In this document: positions 54,293 to 62,247 of the stretch, in pieces
Numbering within the stretch: the stretch's first letter is position 1
Layout: each line of letters opens with the position of its first letter
Assembly: GCF_000019845.1 (NCBI RefSeq)
Contig: NC_010581.1
Coordinates: 310,001 to 374,000 of the forward strand
Reading direction: 5' to 3'
From: Beijerinckia indica subsp. indica ATCC 9039
GTDB lineage: Bacteria; Pseudomonadota; Alphaproteobacteria; Rhizobiales; Beijerinckiaceae
Length of the DNA stretch: 64,000 nucleotides
The notes under the pieces: model-generated
The model's input: only the letters and a program-made list of their open reading frames with translations
Told to the model about the DNA's origin: nothing
The model's database searches: none
Position numbers and translations under genes: made by a program

Positions 54293-54835
54293 ATGGCACA
54301 TCTGACAATCAGCGTAGAATATGGCATCCATTGCTTGCTGTGGCTCGTCGGCTCCGGCGATACTGCGATGAGCATTCGAGAGCTGGCCGAGCTCCAGGGT
54401 ATTTCGCCCAGCTTCCTTGCGAAGATTTTTCCCAAACTTGAAAAGGCCGGTATCGTCGCCGCGAGCGAGGGAGTGCGCGGGGGCTACCGCCTCGGCCGCT
54501 CCCCCGAAGAGATCAGCTTTCTCGACATTGTCGACGCCATCGAAGGGCATAAGCCGCTGTTCGACTGTCAGGAGGTGCGCGAGCGTTGTGCGCTTTTTGC
54601 GGGAAAGCCGCCGGAATGGGCGATGAAAGGCGTTTGCGCCATCCATGGCGTCATGCTGCAGGCGGAAAAGGCGATGCGTGACAGTCTCGCAAGCCAGACC
54701 CTCGCGGATGTGGCGGCCACATTCGGTCGCAAGGCGCCCGATGCTTTCTTGAAAGACGTTCGTGCCTGGGTGGACGATCACGCTGCTGATCGCACTGGCA
54801 GGCGCGACAAGCCGGCCAAGGATGCGCCGAGCTAG
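54293..54835 (+). CDS. Rrf2-family transcriptional regulator
   Basis: 180 residues. The winged helix shows VEYGIHCLLWLVGSGD, MSIRELAELQGISPSFLAKIFPKLEKAGIV and the wing EGVRGGYRLGR. Three Cys in FDCQEVRERCALF and KGVCAIH are spaced like the Fe-S ligands of the NsrR/IscR group, so redox or NO sensing is plausible. The palindrome upstream and the adjacent NDH-2-like gene suggest it controls both. The C-terminus is Lys/Arg/Asp-rich. Confidence 0.92.
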   Translation: MAHLTISVEYGIHCLLWLVGSGDTAMSIRELAELQGISPSFLAKIFPKLEKAGIVAASEGVRGGYRLGRSPEEISFLDIVDAIEGHKPLFDCQEVRERCALFAGKPPEWAMKGVCAIHGVMLQAEKAMRDSLASQTLADVAATFGRKAPDAFLKDVRAWVDDHAADRTGRRDKPAKDAPS

Positions 54836-54981
54836 AGCCGGCGCGCCGGCCATACGGGTTTCCTCTCTTTCCTGAACATCTTTCTCGGCTTCTGTCGGAC
54901 GCTTCCGGGAAAGTCTCCACGCGCCTTCTCCGTGGCGCGGCGGAATGATGATGCACGTCCGGCAAACACAGGAGAATAAGC

Positions 54982-56190
54982 ATGACACAGAAAATTATCA
55001 TTGCAGGTTCTGGTTTTGCCGGATTGTGGGCTGCCCTTGCAGCGGCACGCGCTGTTTCATTGGCTGGCAAGGATGGCGAGGTCGAGGTGATCGTCGTGTC
55101 CCCGACGCCCAATGTCACAATCCGTCCACGCCTCTATGAGGCGGCGCTTGTCAATATGAGGCCCGATATCGCACCGCTTCTGGACGCTGTGGGGGTTCGG
55201 CATATTGCGGGACGGGTTGAGGCCATCGATGCCAAGTCCCGGCAAATCACGGTCACGACAGCCAATGGCGCGCGCGAAACGCTTGCCTACGATCGTTTCA
55301 TCCTCGCGGCGGGAAGCCAGACGTTCCGGCCCCCTGTTCCAGGTCTTGCCGATTATGGCTTCGAGACCGACCAACTCGCATCGGCACAGAAGCTTCACAC
55401 GCATCTGAAAGCGCTCGCTGGCCTGCCGGAAACAGAGGCTCGCAACACAGTTGTTATCGCGGGCGGAGGTTTGACGGGACTCGAGACCGCGACAGAGATG
55501 CCGGGCCGGCTCCGCGCATCGCTCGGGCCGGACGCAACCCTTCGCGTCATCATCGTCGACAATGCAGAGCCGGTCGGCGCTTCGCTGGGCGCCGAGGCAT
55601 TGCCCTTTATCGAGGAAGCCCTGGCTGAGGACGGCGTCGAAACAAGGCCCGGCGCGCGCGTGGCCTCGATCGACGCCGATGGAGTTACATTATCTTCCGG
55701 CGAGCGGATCGCCACAAACACGGTCGTATGGACTGCCGGCATGCGCGCAAGCCCGCTCGCGGCGCAATTGCCCGGAGAACACGACCAGCTCGGACGTGTG
55801 GTCGGCGACGCCTATCTGCGCGCGCCGGAGGCAGAGGGGATCTTCGTCACGGGCGACACGGTCAAGGTCGCGACCGACGATCAGGGCAATTTCAACGTCA
55901 TGTCCTGCCAGCACGCCATGAGCCTCGGGCGAGTCGCGGGATACAACGCCGCCGCCGAACTCGTGGGCTTGCCCCTCCACCCTTACAGCCAGCCGAAATA
56001 TGTGACCTGCCTCGATCTTGGCCCCTGGGGGGCGCTCTATACGGAAGGCTGGGACCGGCAAGTGCGGTTCACGCGGGCGGACGGCAAGAAGATCAAGCAG
56101 GATATCAACACAGTCTGGATCTACCCGCCAAAGCCCGATCGGGATACAGTTTTCGCGATTGCAAACCCAGATTATGTCATCGTCCCCTGA
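54982..56190 (+). CDS. FAD-dependent oxidoreductase, NDH-2-like
   Basis: 402 residues. Two nucleotide-binding folds: GSGFAGLWAALAAARA for FAD at the N-terminus and VVIAGGGLTGLETATEM for NAD(P)H at about residue 155. GIFVTGDTVKV (the second FAD motif) and a C-terminal segment PYSQPKYVTCLDLGPWGALY complete the type II NADH dehydrogenase pattern. There is no clear C-terminal membrane helix. It lies about 145 bases downstream of the Rrf2 gene on the same strand, and a strong hairpin terminates it. Confidence 0.9.
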   Translation: MTQKIIIAGSGFAGLWAALAAARAVSLAGKDGEVEVIVVSPTPNVTIRPRLYEAALVNMRPDIAPLLDAVGVRHIAGRVEAIDAKSRQITVTTANGARETLAYDRFILAAGSQTFRPPVPGLADYGFETDQLASAQKLHTHLKALAGLPETEARNTVVIAGGGLTGLETATEMPGRLRASLGPDATLRVIIVDNAEPVGASLGAEALPFIEEALAEDGVETRPGARVASIDADGVTLSSGERIATNTVVWTAGMRASPLAAQLPGEHDQLGRVVGDAYLRAPEAEGIFVTGDTVKVATDDQGNFNVMSCQHAMSLGRVAGYNAAAELVGLPLHPYSQPKYVTCLDLGPWGALYTEGWDRQVRFTRADGKKIKQDINTVWIYPPKPDRDTVFAIANPDYVIVP

Positions 56191-56193
56191 TCC

Positions 56194-56231
56194 CTATCTG
56201 GTGCTTCCTGTGTATCGGAAGCACCAGATAG
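56194..56231 (+). terminator. Strong hairpin after the NDH-2-like gene
   Basis: CTATCTGGTGCTTCC (56194-56208) pairs perfectly with GGAAGCACCAGATAG (56217-56231), 15 base pairs and an 8-base loop, starting 4 bases after the stop. No T-run follows, so the type of termination is uncertain. Confidence 0.65.
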
Positions 56232-56383
56232 ACCAAGTCGGTGCACTAGCTCGACTGGCTTCGGGCGAGCCTCGTTCGGCGTCACCCATCCCGGTGGGGA
56301 GATGATGCTTTGGCTGTGATCGATTGAATCCGGCGGTTTCCCTACCTATCTGATATTCATTGCGTATCGACGAGGGCGACGGC

Positions 56384-56788
56384 ATGGCTGTTCAACTCAA
56401 CCACACCATCGTCTGGTCGTCCGACCAGACGATGTCCGCTCGGTTCCTGGCCGAGATACTGGGTCGGCCAGCGCCAACTCGCTTCGGCCATTTCGACGTG
56501 GTGGAACTCGACAACGGTGTCTCTCTCGACTTCGCCGACGCAAAAGGCTCGATCCACCCACAGCACTACGCCTTCCTGATCAGCGATGCGGATTTTGACG
56601 CTGTTCTCAGCCGCATCCGCGAGCGAGGGCTTGAATACTGGGCCGACCCGATGCGCCACCGCCCGGGCGAGATCAACCACAACAATGGTGGGCGGGGTGT
56701 CTACTTCCCCGACCCCGATGGCCATTTCCTGGAAGTTATCACTCGGCCCTACGGGAGCAGTGCGGCTGAGCCCGTTGCGTCGGGCTGA
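56384..56788 (+). CDS. VOC-family (glyoxalase/dioxygenase fold) protein
   Basis: 134 residues. Two beta-alpha-beta-beta-beta modules: VQLNHTIVWSSDQTMSARFLAEILG, and the second with GRGVYFPDPDGHFLEVITRPYG, the typical VOC end. Metal-ligand candidates are His in LNHTIV, His in PQHYAFLI and Glu in FLEVI. Reaction unknown; such proteins include glyoxalases, dioxygenases and antibiotic-resistance proteins. GAGG lies 8 bases upstream of the ATG. Confidence 0.88.
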   Translation: MAVQLNHTIVWSSDQTMSARFLAEILGRPAPTRFGHFDVVELDNGVSLDFADAKGSIHPQHYAFLISDADFDAVLSRIRERGLEYWADPMRHRPGEINHNNGGRGVYFPDPDGHFLEVITRPYGSSAAEPVASG

Positions 56789-57055
56789 TACCGGGCTAAG
56801 TTTGGAGCACCATCTGCGTCTGTATAGTGCCAGCGTCCCGTGGCGGCTCGCCGGGTGACTGCTTCTGTCTGCTTCAGGCCGATTCCAGTCGGCCCGCTTT
56901 TGGGGAACGCAATGAGGCAGCGGACGTTCGAAGCGGCGTCGTGTGGACACACGACAAGTGGCCGCAGCACCCCACAATCGCTATGACTCTGATGGACGGC
57001 CATGTTTTGCCTGGCCGCACCGACGCGCATGGACCAAAAGGACTGACGCCGTTGC

Positions 57056-57787
57056 CTACGCCGGCAGGACGATCACCTTCGTATTGACTGGCGTTCGTGA
57101 ATAGAGGTCGAGCATGTCCTGAGTGAGGAGGCCGGTACAGCCGCTCGTCACGCCGGTCCCGATCGATTCGGGGTCGCTGGTGCTGTAAATCGTGTAGAGC
57201 GTGTACACACCTTTCTGATAGAGATAGAGTGTGCGGGCGCCGAGCGGATTGTCGAGACCTCCCGGCATGCCGCCGGCATATTTGCGCGCCTCGGGCTGGC
57301 GCTCGATCATCTCCTTGGGTGGGGTCCAGGTCGCCCATTCCCCCTTGCGCCCGACGTAAGCCTCACCGCTCCACAGGAACCCCTTACGGCCGACATTGGC
57401 GCCATAGCGGGTGGCGTTTCCATCGCCTTCGATGCGGTAAACATAGTAATTGCCGGGATCGATGATGATCGTGCCGGGCGCTTCATGGGTGTCGTAGCGC
57501 ACTGTCCGGCGATAATATTTCGGATCGATCTTGGCGACATCGACCGCCGGGATCGGGAATTTCTTGTCGGGCACTGGCCCGTAGAGCTTCGCCGCCTCGG
57601 CGCGGATCATGGCGTCGTCGGTTGTCGCGCAACCGGCTAACCCAAGCGCGCCGAGACTGACGGCAGAGCCGAACAGAAACGACCGGCGGTTGAGAAGCTC
57701 CGACCGAAGCCCAAGCAGAGCTACGTCGTCCCTCTCGCTGGCGTTGGCAATCTCACCGTCCATGATCATGACTTTGGAATTTCCCAT
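57056..57787 (-). CDS. YkuD-domain (L,D-transpeptidase-like) Tat lipoprotein
   Basis: 243 residues. RRSFLFGSAVSLGALGLAGC combines a twin-arginine motif with a lipobox, so the protein is probably anchored and exported folded. The YkuD domain includes RYDTHEAPGTIIIDPGNYYVYRIEG and ends with VTSGCTGLLTQDMLDLYSRT, which carries the catalytic Cys (S-G-C). The usual upstream His of the HGT motif is replaced: the segment reads YTIYSTSDPESIG. Activity is therefore uncertain. Start ATG 57787 or internal Met. Confidence 0.85.
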   Translation of the reverse strand: MGNSKVMIMDGEIANASERDDVALLGLRSELLNRRSFLFGSAVSLGALGLAGCATTDDAMIRAEAAKLYGPVPDKKFPIPAVDVAKIDPKYYRRTVRYDTHEAPGTIIIDPGNYYVYRIEGDGNATRYGANVGRKGFLWSGEAYVGRKGEWATWTPPKEMIERQPEARKYAGGMPGGLDNPLGARTLYLYQKGVYTLYTIYSTSDPESIGTGVTSGCTGLLTQDMLDLYSRTPVNTKVIVLPA

Positions 57788-58128
57788 ATCCTGTCACCCG
57801 ACCAGAGAATGCTCCGGCATATGCCCGCTGAACGTCTTTGCCGAGCTGAGATTGCCGTTACACGACTCGATTGGCAAGCTCAAGCCTTCGCGGGGCGGGC
57901 TTGCCATGCGAAAGCCCGTCCACGCAGTCGCGCATCGCGCTGGCTTTGACAAAAACATGCAGTCGTCCGCTTCGTAGGAGCGGCTCTCGTCCACTCAATG
58001 ACTACGTTGGGAGCAATGTCTGCATCGCTGTCCGAGCCGTGGCCCGCGTTATGCTCTGCAGCTTGGCCCGGCAGAGGCGGAGCTTTATAACGAGGCGGAA
58101 CCCCAATATGGAAAACAAGGAGTAAATG
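57788..58128. other. Intergenic region without recognised gene
   Basis: About 340 bases between the divergent YkuD-domain and glutaredoxin genes. Promoters of both are expected. Nothing else recognised. Confidence 0.4.
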
Positions 58129-58392
58129 ATGGCCGAAATTGAAATTTATACAACACCGACCTGCGACTATTGCGCGAGCGCGAAAAAGTTATTTGCCAAG
58201 AAAGGCGTGACCTATACGGAAATCGACGTTTCGGGGTCGAAAGATCTGCGCAAGGCCATGACTAAGCGAGCCAATGGCGGCGACACGGTCCCGCAAATCT
58301 TCATCGATGGCAAGCATATCGGTGGCTACGACGATATGTATGCGCTGGACCGCAAGGGCTTGCTCGATCCGATGCTCGGCAAGACCGCATAA
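58129..58392 (+). CDS. grxC: Glutaredoxin 3
   Basis: 87 residues. The thioredoxin-fold protein reduces disulfides with glutathione. Active site CDYC in TTPTCDYCASAKKLF (the common form is CPYC), followed by the cis-Pro GDTVPQIFIDGKHIGGYDD. AAGGAG precedes tandem ATGs and the second is preferred. Single gene. Confidence 0.95.
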   Translation: MAEIEIYTTPTCDYCASAKKLFAKKGVTYTEIDVSGSKDLRKAMTKRANGGDTVPQIFIDGKHIGGYDDMYALDRKGLLDPMLGKTA

Positions 58393-58769
58393 ACGCTAGC
58401 ATGATTGCCTGTTTGCTGATGAAGACCGGTGTGGTGTTGGCTGGTACCAGCGCGATAGGGGGCGCAGTTTCATAACGGCGGGGAACGAATGACCGCTTGC
58501 TCAAGCAAATGAAATTTTCTGGATCAAACGTCTGCTTCGGGGGATTTACGGGCGCCCCCTGGCCGACCGACCTGGGCGCAAAGCAGAAATGGATGTGCCT
58601 GTTACGGGACTGACGGATGGCCATGGGGAAAGAATGTTGCTCCGAGAAGGTGCGAACACCTCCTCGGGCAAATTTTTTCAATTCTTTCTTCCGTTTCTCA
58701 TAAAAGGATGGGCACCGCAGAGAGCCCTTTGGTATCCTGATTGGAAACGGAAAGACAAACTTCTGGCAT
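58393..58769. other. Intergenic region without recognised gene
   Basis: About 375 bases between the convergent glutaredoxin and SDR genes. No protein-like frame or clear terminator seen. Confidence 0.4.
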
Positions 58770-59747
58770 TCAGAATGTCTCGCCGGTCATGGCCTCGCTT
58801 TTGGCCCAAAGCGCTTCGGCGTGTTGGGGATCGAGCGCATAAGCCCGCACGCCTTCATCGAGCAGGCCGATCGGTTGATCGTCAGGGACGATGTGACTGA
58901 CATGGCAGTTCTCGCAATAATGACCGCCTACCGCATCGGCCTTTGCGACGACGCCAGCCCATACCGAGGTTGCCGCACCTTGCGGGATTGTCTTGAATTC
59001 AAGGGGAGGCTTGCCATTGGCGGCGGCCTGTTCATTGATCTGAGCGACCATTGCTTCGAGCTGGCCCGGCGGCATGTGCCGCGCCAGCTCGGTCCTGATA
59101 CCGCCTGGATGCACGGCTGTTGCCCTGACCCCACGCTCGCGATGGCGCCGGTCGAAAGCGACCGCGAACAGGATATTGGCGGTTTTCGAGCGGCCATAGG
59201 CGGCGAAGGGCTCGTAAGGCGTATGCTCGAAATTCGGATCGTCAAGATTGACATCGGAAAAGCGATGCCCGGAAGAAGCAAGATTCACGAGCCGTGCGCC
59301 ATCCTTCATCGAGCCGGCGATTCGGTTGATCAGCATGAAATGGCCGAGATGGTTGGTGCCGAACTGCGTTTCGAACCCATCTTTTGTATGTCCGAACGGC
59401 GTGGCCATGACCCCCGCATTGGCGATGACCAGATCGAAAGGGGCTAATCTGGTGTTCAGCGCATCGGCGCAGGCGCGCACGCTCGCCAGATCGGCGAGGT
59501 CGAGTTCGACGATCTCGAACGTCCCACCGCCTTTTGCGGCGTCGGTCCGCACCTGGGTGGTCGCCGCCTCCGCTTTTTGCAGATCGCGCGCCGCGCCGAC
59601 GACATGGGCGCCATGCGCCGCCAGGACCCGCGCGGTCTCGACCCCGAGGCCAGCGGACACGCCGGTCACGAGCACGCGTCTGCCATGGAGGGATACGCCC
59701 GCGAGCACGTCGTCGGTCGTGGAAGTCGCGCCGAAAGAATCTGCCAT
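58770..59747 (-). CDS. Short-chain dehydrogenase/reductase, retinol-dehydrogenase/WW-oxidoreductase type
   Basis: 325 residues. VLVTGVSAGLGVETARVLAA is the cofactor loop, IANAGVMATPFG and NHLGHFMLINRI follow, and the active site is NLASSGHRF with YGRSKTAN (Y-x-x-x-K). HPGGIRTEL is the usual substrate-loop motif of this subgroup. GGAG 6 bases upstream supports the ATG at 59747. Divergent from the TetR gene, with direct repeats between them, so probably its target. Substrate unknown. Confidence 0.9.
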   Translation of the reverse strand: MADSFGATSTTDDVLAGVSLHGRRVLVTGVSAGLGVETARVLAAHGAHVVGAARDLQKAEAATTQVRTDAAKGGGTFEIVELDLADLASVRACADALNTRLAPFDLVIANAGVMATPFGHTKDGFETQFGTNHLGHFMLINRIAGSMKDGARLVNLASSGHRFSDVNLDDPNFEHTPYEPFAAYGRSKTANILFAVAFDRRHRERGVRATAVHPGGIRTELARHMPPGQLEAMVAQINEQAAANGKPPLEFKTIPQGAATSVWAGVVAKADAVGGHYCENCHVSHIVPDDQPIGLLDEGVRAYALDPQHAEALWAKSEAMTGETF

Positions 59748-59817
59748 AATGGTCTCCAGCAAGGGAAGAGCGTCGCTGCATTGAACGACTGCATGAGAGG
59801 AGTTATGTGGAAACATG

Positions 59818-59853
59818 CTCCGTTTATTAATATGTGGAGGATTTCTCCGTTTA
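59818..59853. promoter_or_regulatory. Direct repeats, likely TetR-type operator
   Basis: CTCCGTTTA occurs at 59818-59826 and 59845-59853 with starts 27 bases apart, between the divergent SDR and TetR genes. A/T-rich sequence and GGAGGATTTCTCC lie between. Assignment by position. Confidence 0.6.
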
Positions 59854-59868
59854 ACAAGGGGACGCCGC

Positions 59869-60450
59869 TTGGCAGAAGAAAAAACATCGCATCGCCGCCC
59901 GCGCCGTGACGGACTCCTCAACCGGGAGAAACTTATCGAGGTTGCGAAATCGGCGTTTCGGGCGGGAGAGGCAGATATTCGTTTCGACGACATTGCGCGT
60001 CGTGCTGGCGTGGGGATCGGCACGCTATATCGCCATTTTCCCAATCGGGATGCGCTGATCGAAGCCGTCTATCGTGCCGAGCTGGACAGACTGGCCCAGG
60101 CGGCGAAGAGGCTTGCTGAAACCTATCCGCCGGTCGAGGCCCTGCGCGAATGGATGCTATTGTTTGTGGATTACATCGCCGCCAAACAGCTTATTGCACC
60201 CGCACTCAATTCCCTCGTTAGCGATTGTTCGTCTGCCCTCTATGCCGCATCAGGCGAGGTCATCAAGACGGCCATTCATGACTTGGTGGGGCGCGCTGTT
60301 CAGAATGGCGACGTACGGTCTGATCTGGAGCCGCTGGATTTGCTGCGCGCGCTGGTGGGTGTCTCGAATGTTGCCGCCGATCCAGGTTGGGAAGCGAGTG
60401 CCAAACGGCTCGTCGATATCTTGATCGCAGGGTCCCGGCCAGTGGTCTGA
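59869..60450 (+). CDS. TetR-family transcriptional regulator
   Basis: About 193 residues. The helix-turn-helix is LIEVAKSAFRAGEADIRFDDIARRAGVGIGTLYRHFPNRDAL written here as two pieces: AKSAFRAGEADIRFDDIA and RRAGVGIGTLYRHFPNRD. A ligand domain with DLEPLDLLRALVGVS ends the protein. I favour the TTG at 59869, 7 bases after AAGGGG, because the ATG at 59815 lies inside the direct repeats; that start would add about 18 residues. Probably represses itself and the divergent SDR. Confidence 0.87.
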   Translation: MAEEKTSHRRPRRDGLLNREKLIEVAKSAFRAGEADIRFDDIARRAGVGIGTLYRHFPNRDALIEAVYRAELDRLAQAAKRLAETYPPVEALREWMLLFVDYIAAKQLIAPALNSLVSDCSSALYAASGEVIKTAIHDLVGRAVQNGDVRSDLEPLDLLRALVGVSNVAADPGWEASAKRLVDILIAGSRPVV

Positions 60451-60482
60451 TTGGCGTCGGATAGGGGTGGCTGCTATGGGCC

Positions 60483-62000
60483 TATTCTGTTGAAAAAGTC
60501 GATATTGCGTGGATGGTAGATCGCTGATTCAATCCAGTTGAAAAGCAAGGGTTGAAGGTGATGATCGGACCGCGGCAAGTCGAGCAAGGGGTACTCTTCT
60601 ATAATTTCTCGCTCGATGTTCATGTGCCGCCGGACCATTTGCTGAGAGCGATCGACCGCTTTGTCGACCTTTCGGATTTGCGGCAGGAGCTGGCGCCTTT
60701 TTACAGCGCGACGGGCCGTCCTTCCGTAGATCCCGAACTCATGATGCGGATGCTAATCATCGGCTATTGCTGCGGCATTCGTTCGGAACGACGCCTCTGT
60801 GAGGAGGTCCATTTGAACCTCGCTTATCGCTGGTTCTGCCGTCTGGGCCTTGAGGGCCGTGTTCCTGATCATTCCACTTTCTCGAAGAATCGTCATGGCC
60901 GTTTTCGTGAGTGCGATCTGCTGCGACGTCTGTTCGAGACTGTCCTGCAGCGCTGTATCGAGGAAGGCCTGGTCGGAGGAGAAGGCTTCGCCATTGATGG
61001 TAGCCTCATCAAAGCCGATGCCAGCCGTCAGACTTGTGTGCCGGGAGCCGAAGGGTTGCCAGCGGATACAATGAGCCGGGCCGTAGAGGAATATCTCACA
61101 GTGCTTGACGATGCCGCTTTCGGCGCCGCAACATCCGTAAAGCCGAAGTTCATTTCTCCAGCCGACCCAGCGGCCCGCTGGACGGGCGCTCAGGGAGGAC
61201 CGGCCTATTTTGCCTATACAGTCAATTATCTGATCGACACGGATCATGCGATCATCGTGGATGTCGAACCGACCACGGCCATTCGCCAAGCCGAAGTCAC
61301 GGCAGCCAAACGCATGATTGAGCGGACGATGGCCCGTTTCGAGCTTTATCCAGAGAGCCTTGCTGGCGACACGGGCTATGGCTCCGGCGAGATGCTCGGC
61401 TGGCTCGTTTACGAGCAGGGGATCGAGCCGCACATTCCCGTCTTCGACAAATCCACCCGGACTGATGGAACCTTTTCGCGTGGCGATTTCGTCTATGATC
61501 ATGAAGGCGATGTCTATTTCTGTCCTGCAGGAAAGATGCTCACGAGCAAGGGAACATTGGTAAATGATGGTGCAACGCTGCTCTATCTTGCCAGCAAGTA
61601 TGATTGTGATGAGTGCGCCCTGAAATCGCGCTGTTGTCCCAACACACCCGCGCGCAAGGTGCCACGATCCATCTACGAGGGCGCGCGTGATATGGCCCGC
61701 GATATCTTGCAGTCGAAGGAGGGCCGGACATCACAGCGTCTGCGCAAAAAGGTCGAGATGCTGTTTGCCCATCTCAAACGGATCTTGCACCTCGATCGGC
61801 TCCGATTGCGCGGGCCAAATGGGGCGCGGGATGAATTCCATCTCGCAGCCACAGCCCAGAACTTGAGGAAGCTCGCCAAGCTCATCCCAATACCACAGCC
61901 AAAACCAGTATAAGAGGGGCCTCGTCCTATCACCGTCTATAAATGACGCGCTTCAAATGCGTTTCGTCGCCGGAAAAGCCAACCCTTTTTCAACAGAATA
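60483..62000 (+). mobile_element. Intact IS1182-family insertion sequence
   Basis: Ends read TATTCTGTTGAAAAAG at 60483 and its complement CTTTTTCAACAGAATA ending at 62000, a perfect 16-base inverted repeat. Each end is flanked by GGCC (60479-60482 and 62001-62004), a 4-base palindromic target duplication as expected for IS1182 elements. It holds one full-length transposase. Confidence 0.9.
60561..61913 (+). CDS. IS1182-family transposase
   Basis: About 450 residues, apparently complete. N-terminal domain: SLDVHVPPDHLLRAIDRFVD and MMRMLIIGYCCGIRSERRLCEEVHLN with YRWFCRLGLEGRVPDHSTFSKNR (DUF772-like). DDE catalytic core: FAIDGSLIKADASR (first Asp), VNYLIDTDHAIIVDVEPT, LAGDTGYGSGEML (second Asp region), and a C-terminal KKVEMLFAHLKRILHLDRLR (Glu). 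A Cys cluster (DCDECALKSRCCPN) precedes the last part. No internal stop or frameshift. Confidence 0.93.
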   Translation: MIGPRQVEQGVLFYNFSLDVHVPPDHLLRAIDRFVDLSDLRQELAPFYSATGRPSVDPELMMRMLIIGYCCGIRSERRLCEEVHLNLAYRWFCRLGLEGRVPDHSTFSKNRHGRFRECDLLRRLFETVLQRCIEEGLVGGEGFAIDGSLIKADASRQTCVPGAEGLPADTMSRAVEEYLTVLDDAAFGAATSVKPKFISPADPAARWTGAQGGPAYFAYTVNYLIDTDHAIIVDVEPTTAIRQAEVTAAKRMIERTMARFELYPESLAGDTGYGSGEMLGWLVYEQGIEPHIPVFDKSTRTDGTFSRGDFVYDHEGDVYFCPAGKMLTSKGTLVNDGATLLYLASKYDCDECALKSRCCPNTPARKVPRSIYEGARDMARDILQSKEGRTSQRLRKKVEMLFAHLKRILHLDRLRLRGPNGARDEFHLAATAQNLRKLAKLIPIPQPKPV

Positions 62001-62247
62001 GGCCGGGAGCAGAATGACTGCTAGAAATCTTCGGCATGGAAAAGCAGACATCCGCATTGGGATTTCTGCACAATATAAATCTCGAATGTCTGTATTGAGT
62101 GATTGCGCGCCGTCAACAAATCCTTGCAGAGTGAGCTATCGGTTACCAAGCTGACACTAGCCCCTTACAAACTTAAAGTTTGTCTCACCAATTAGCTGAT
62201 GCACTCTTCCTTGCTAGTGCGCGGTTAACCCCGAAATTGAGTTCCCC

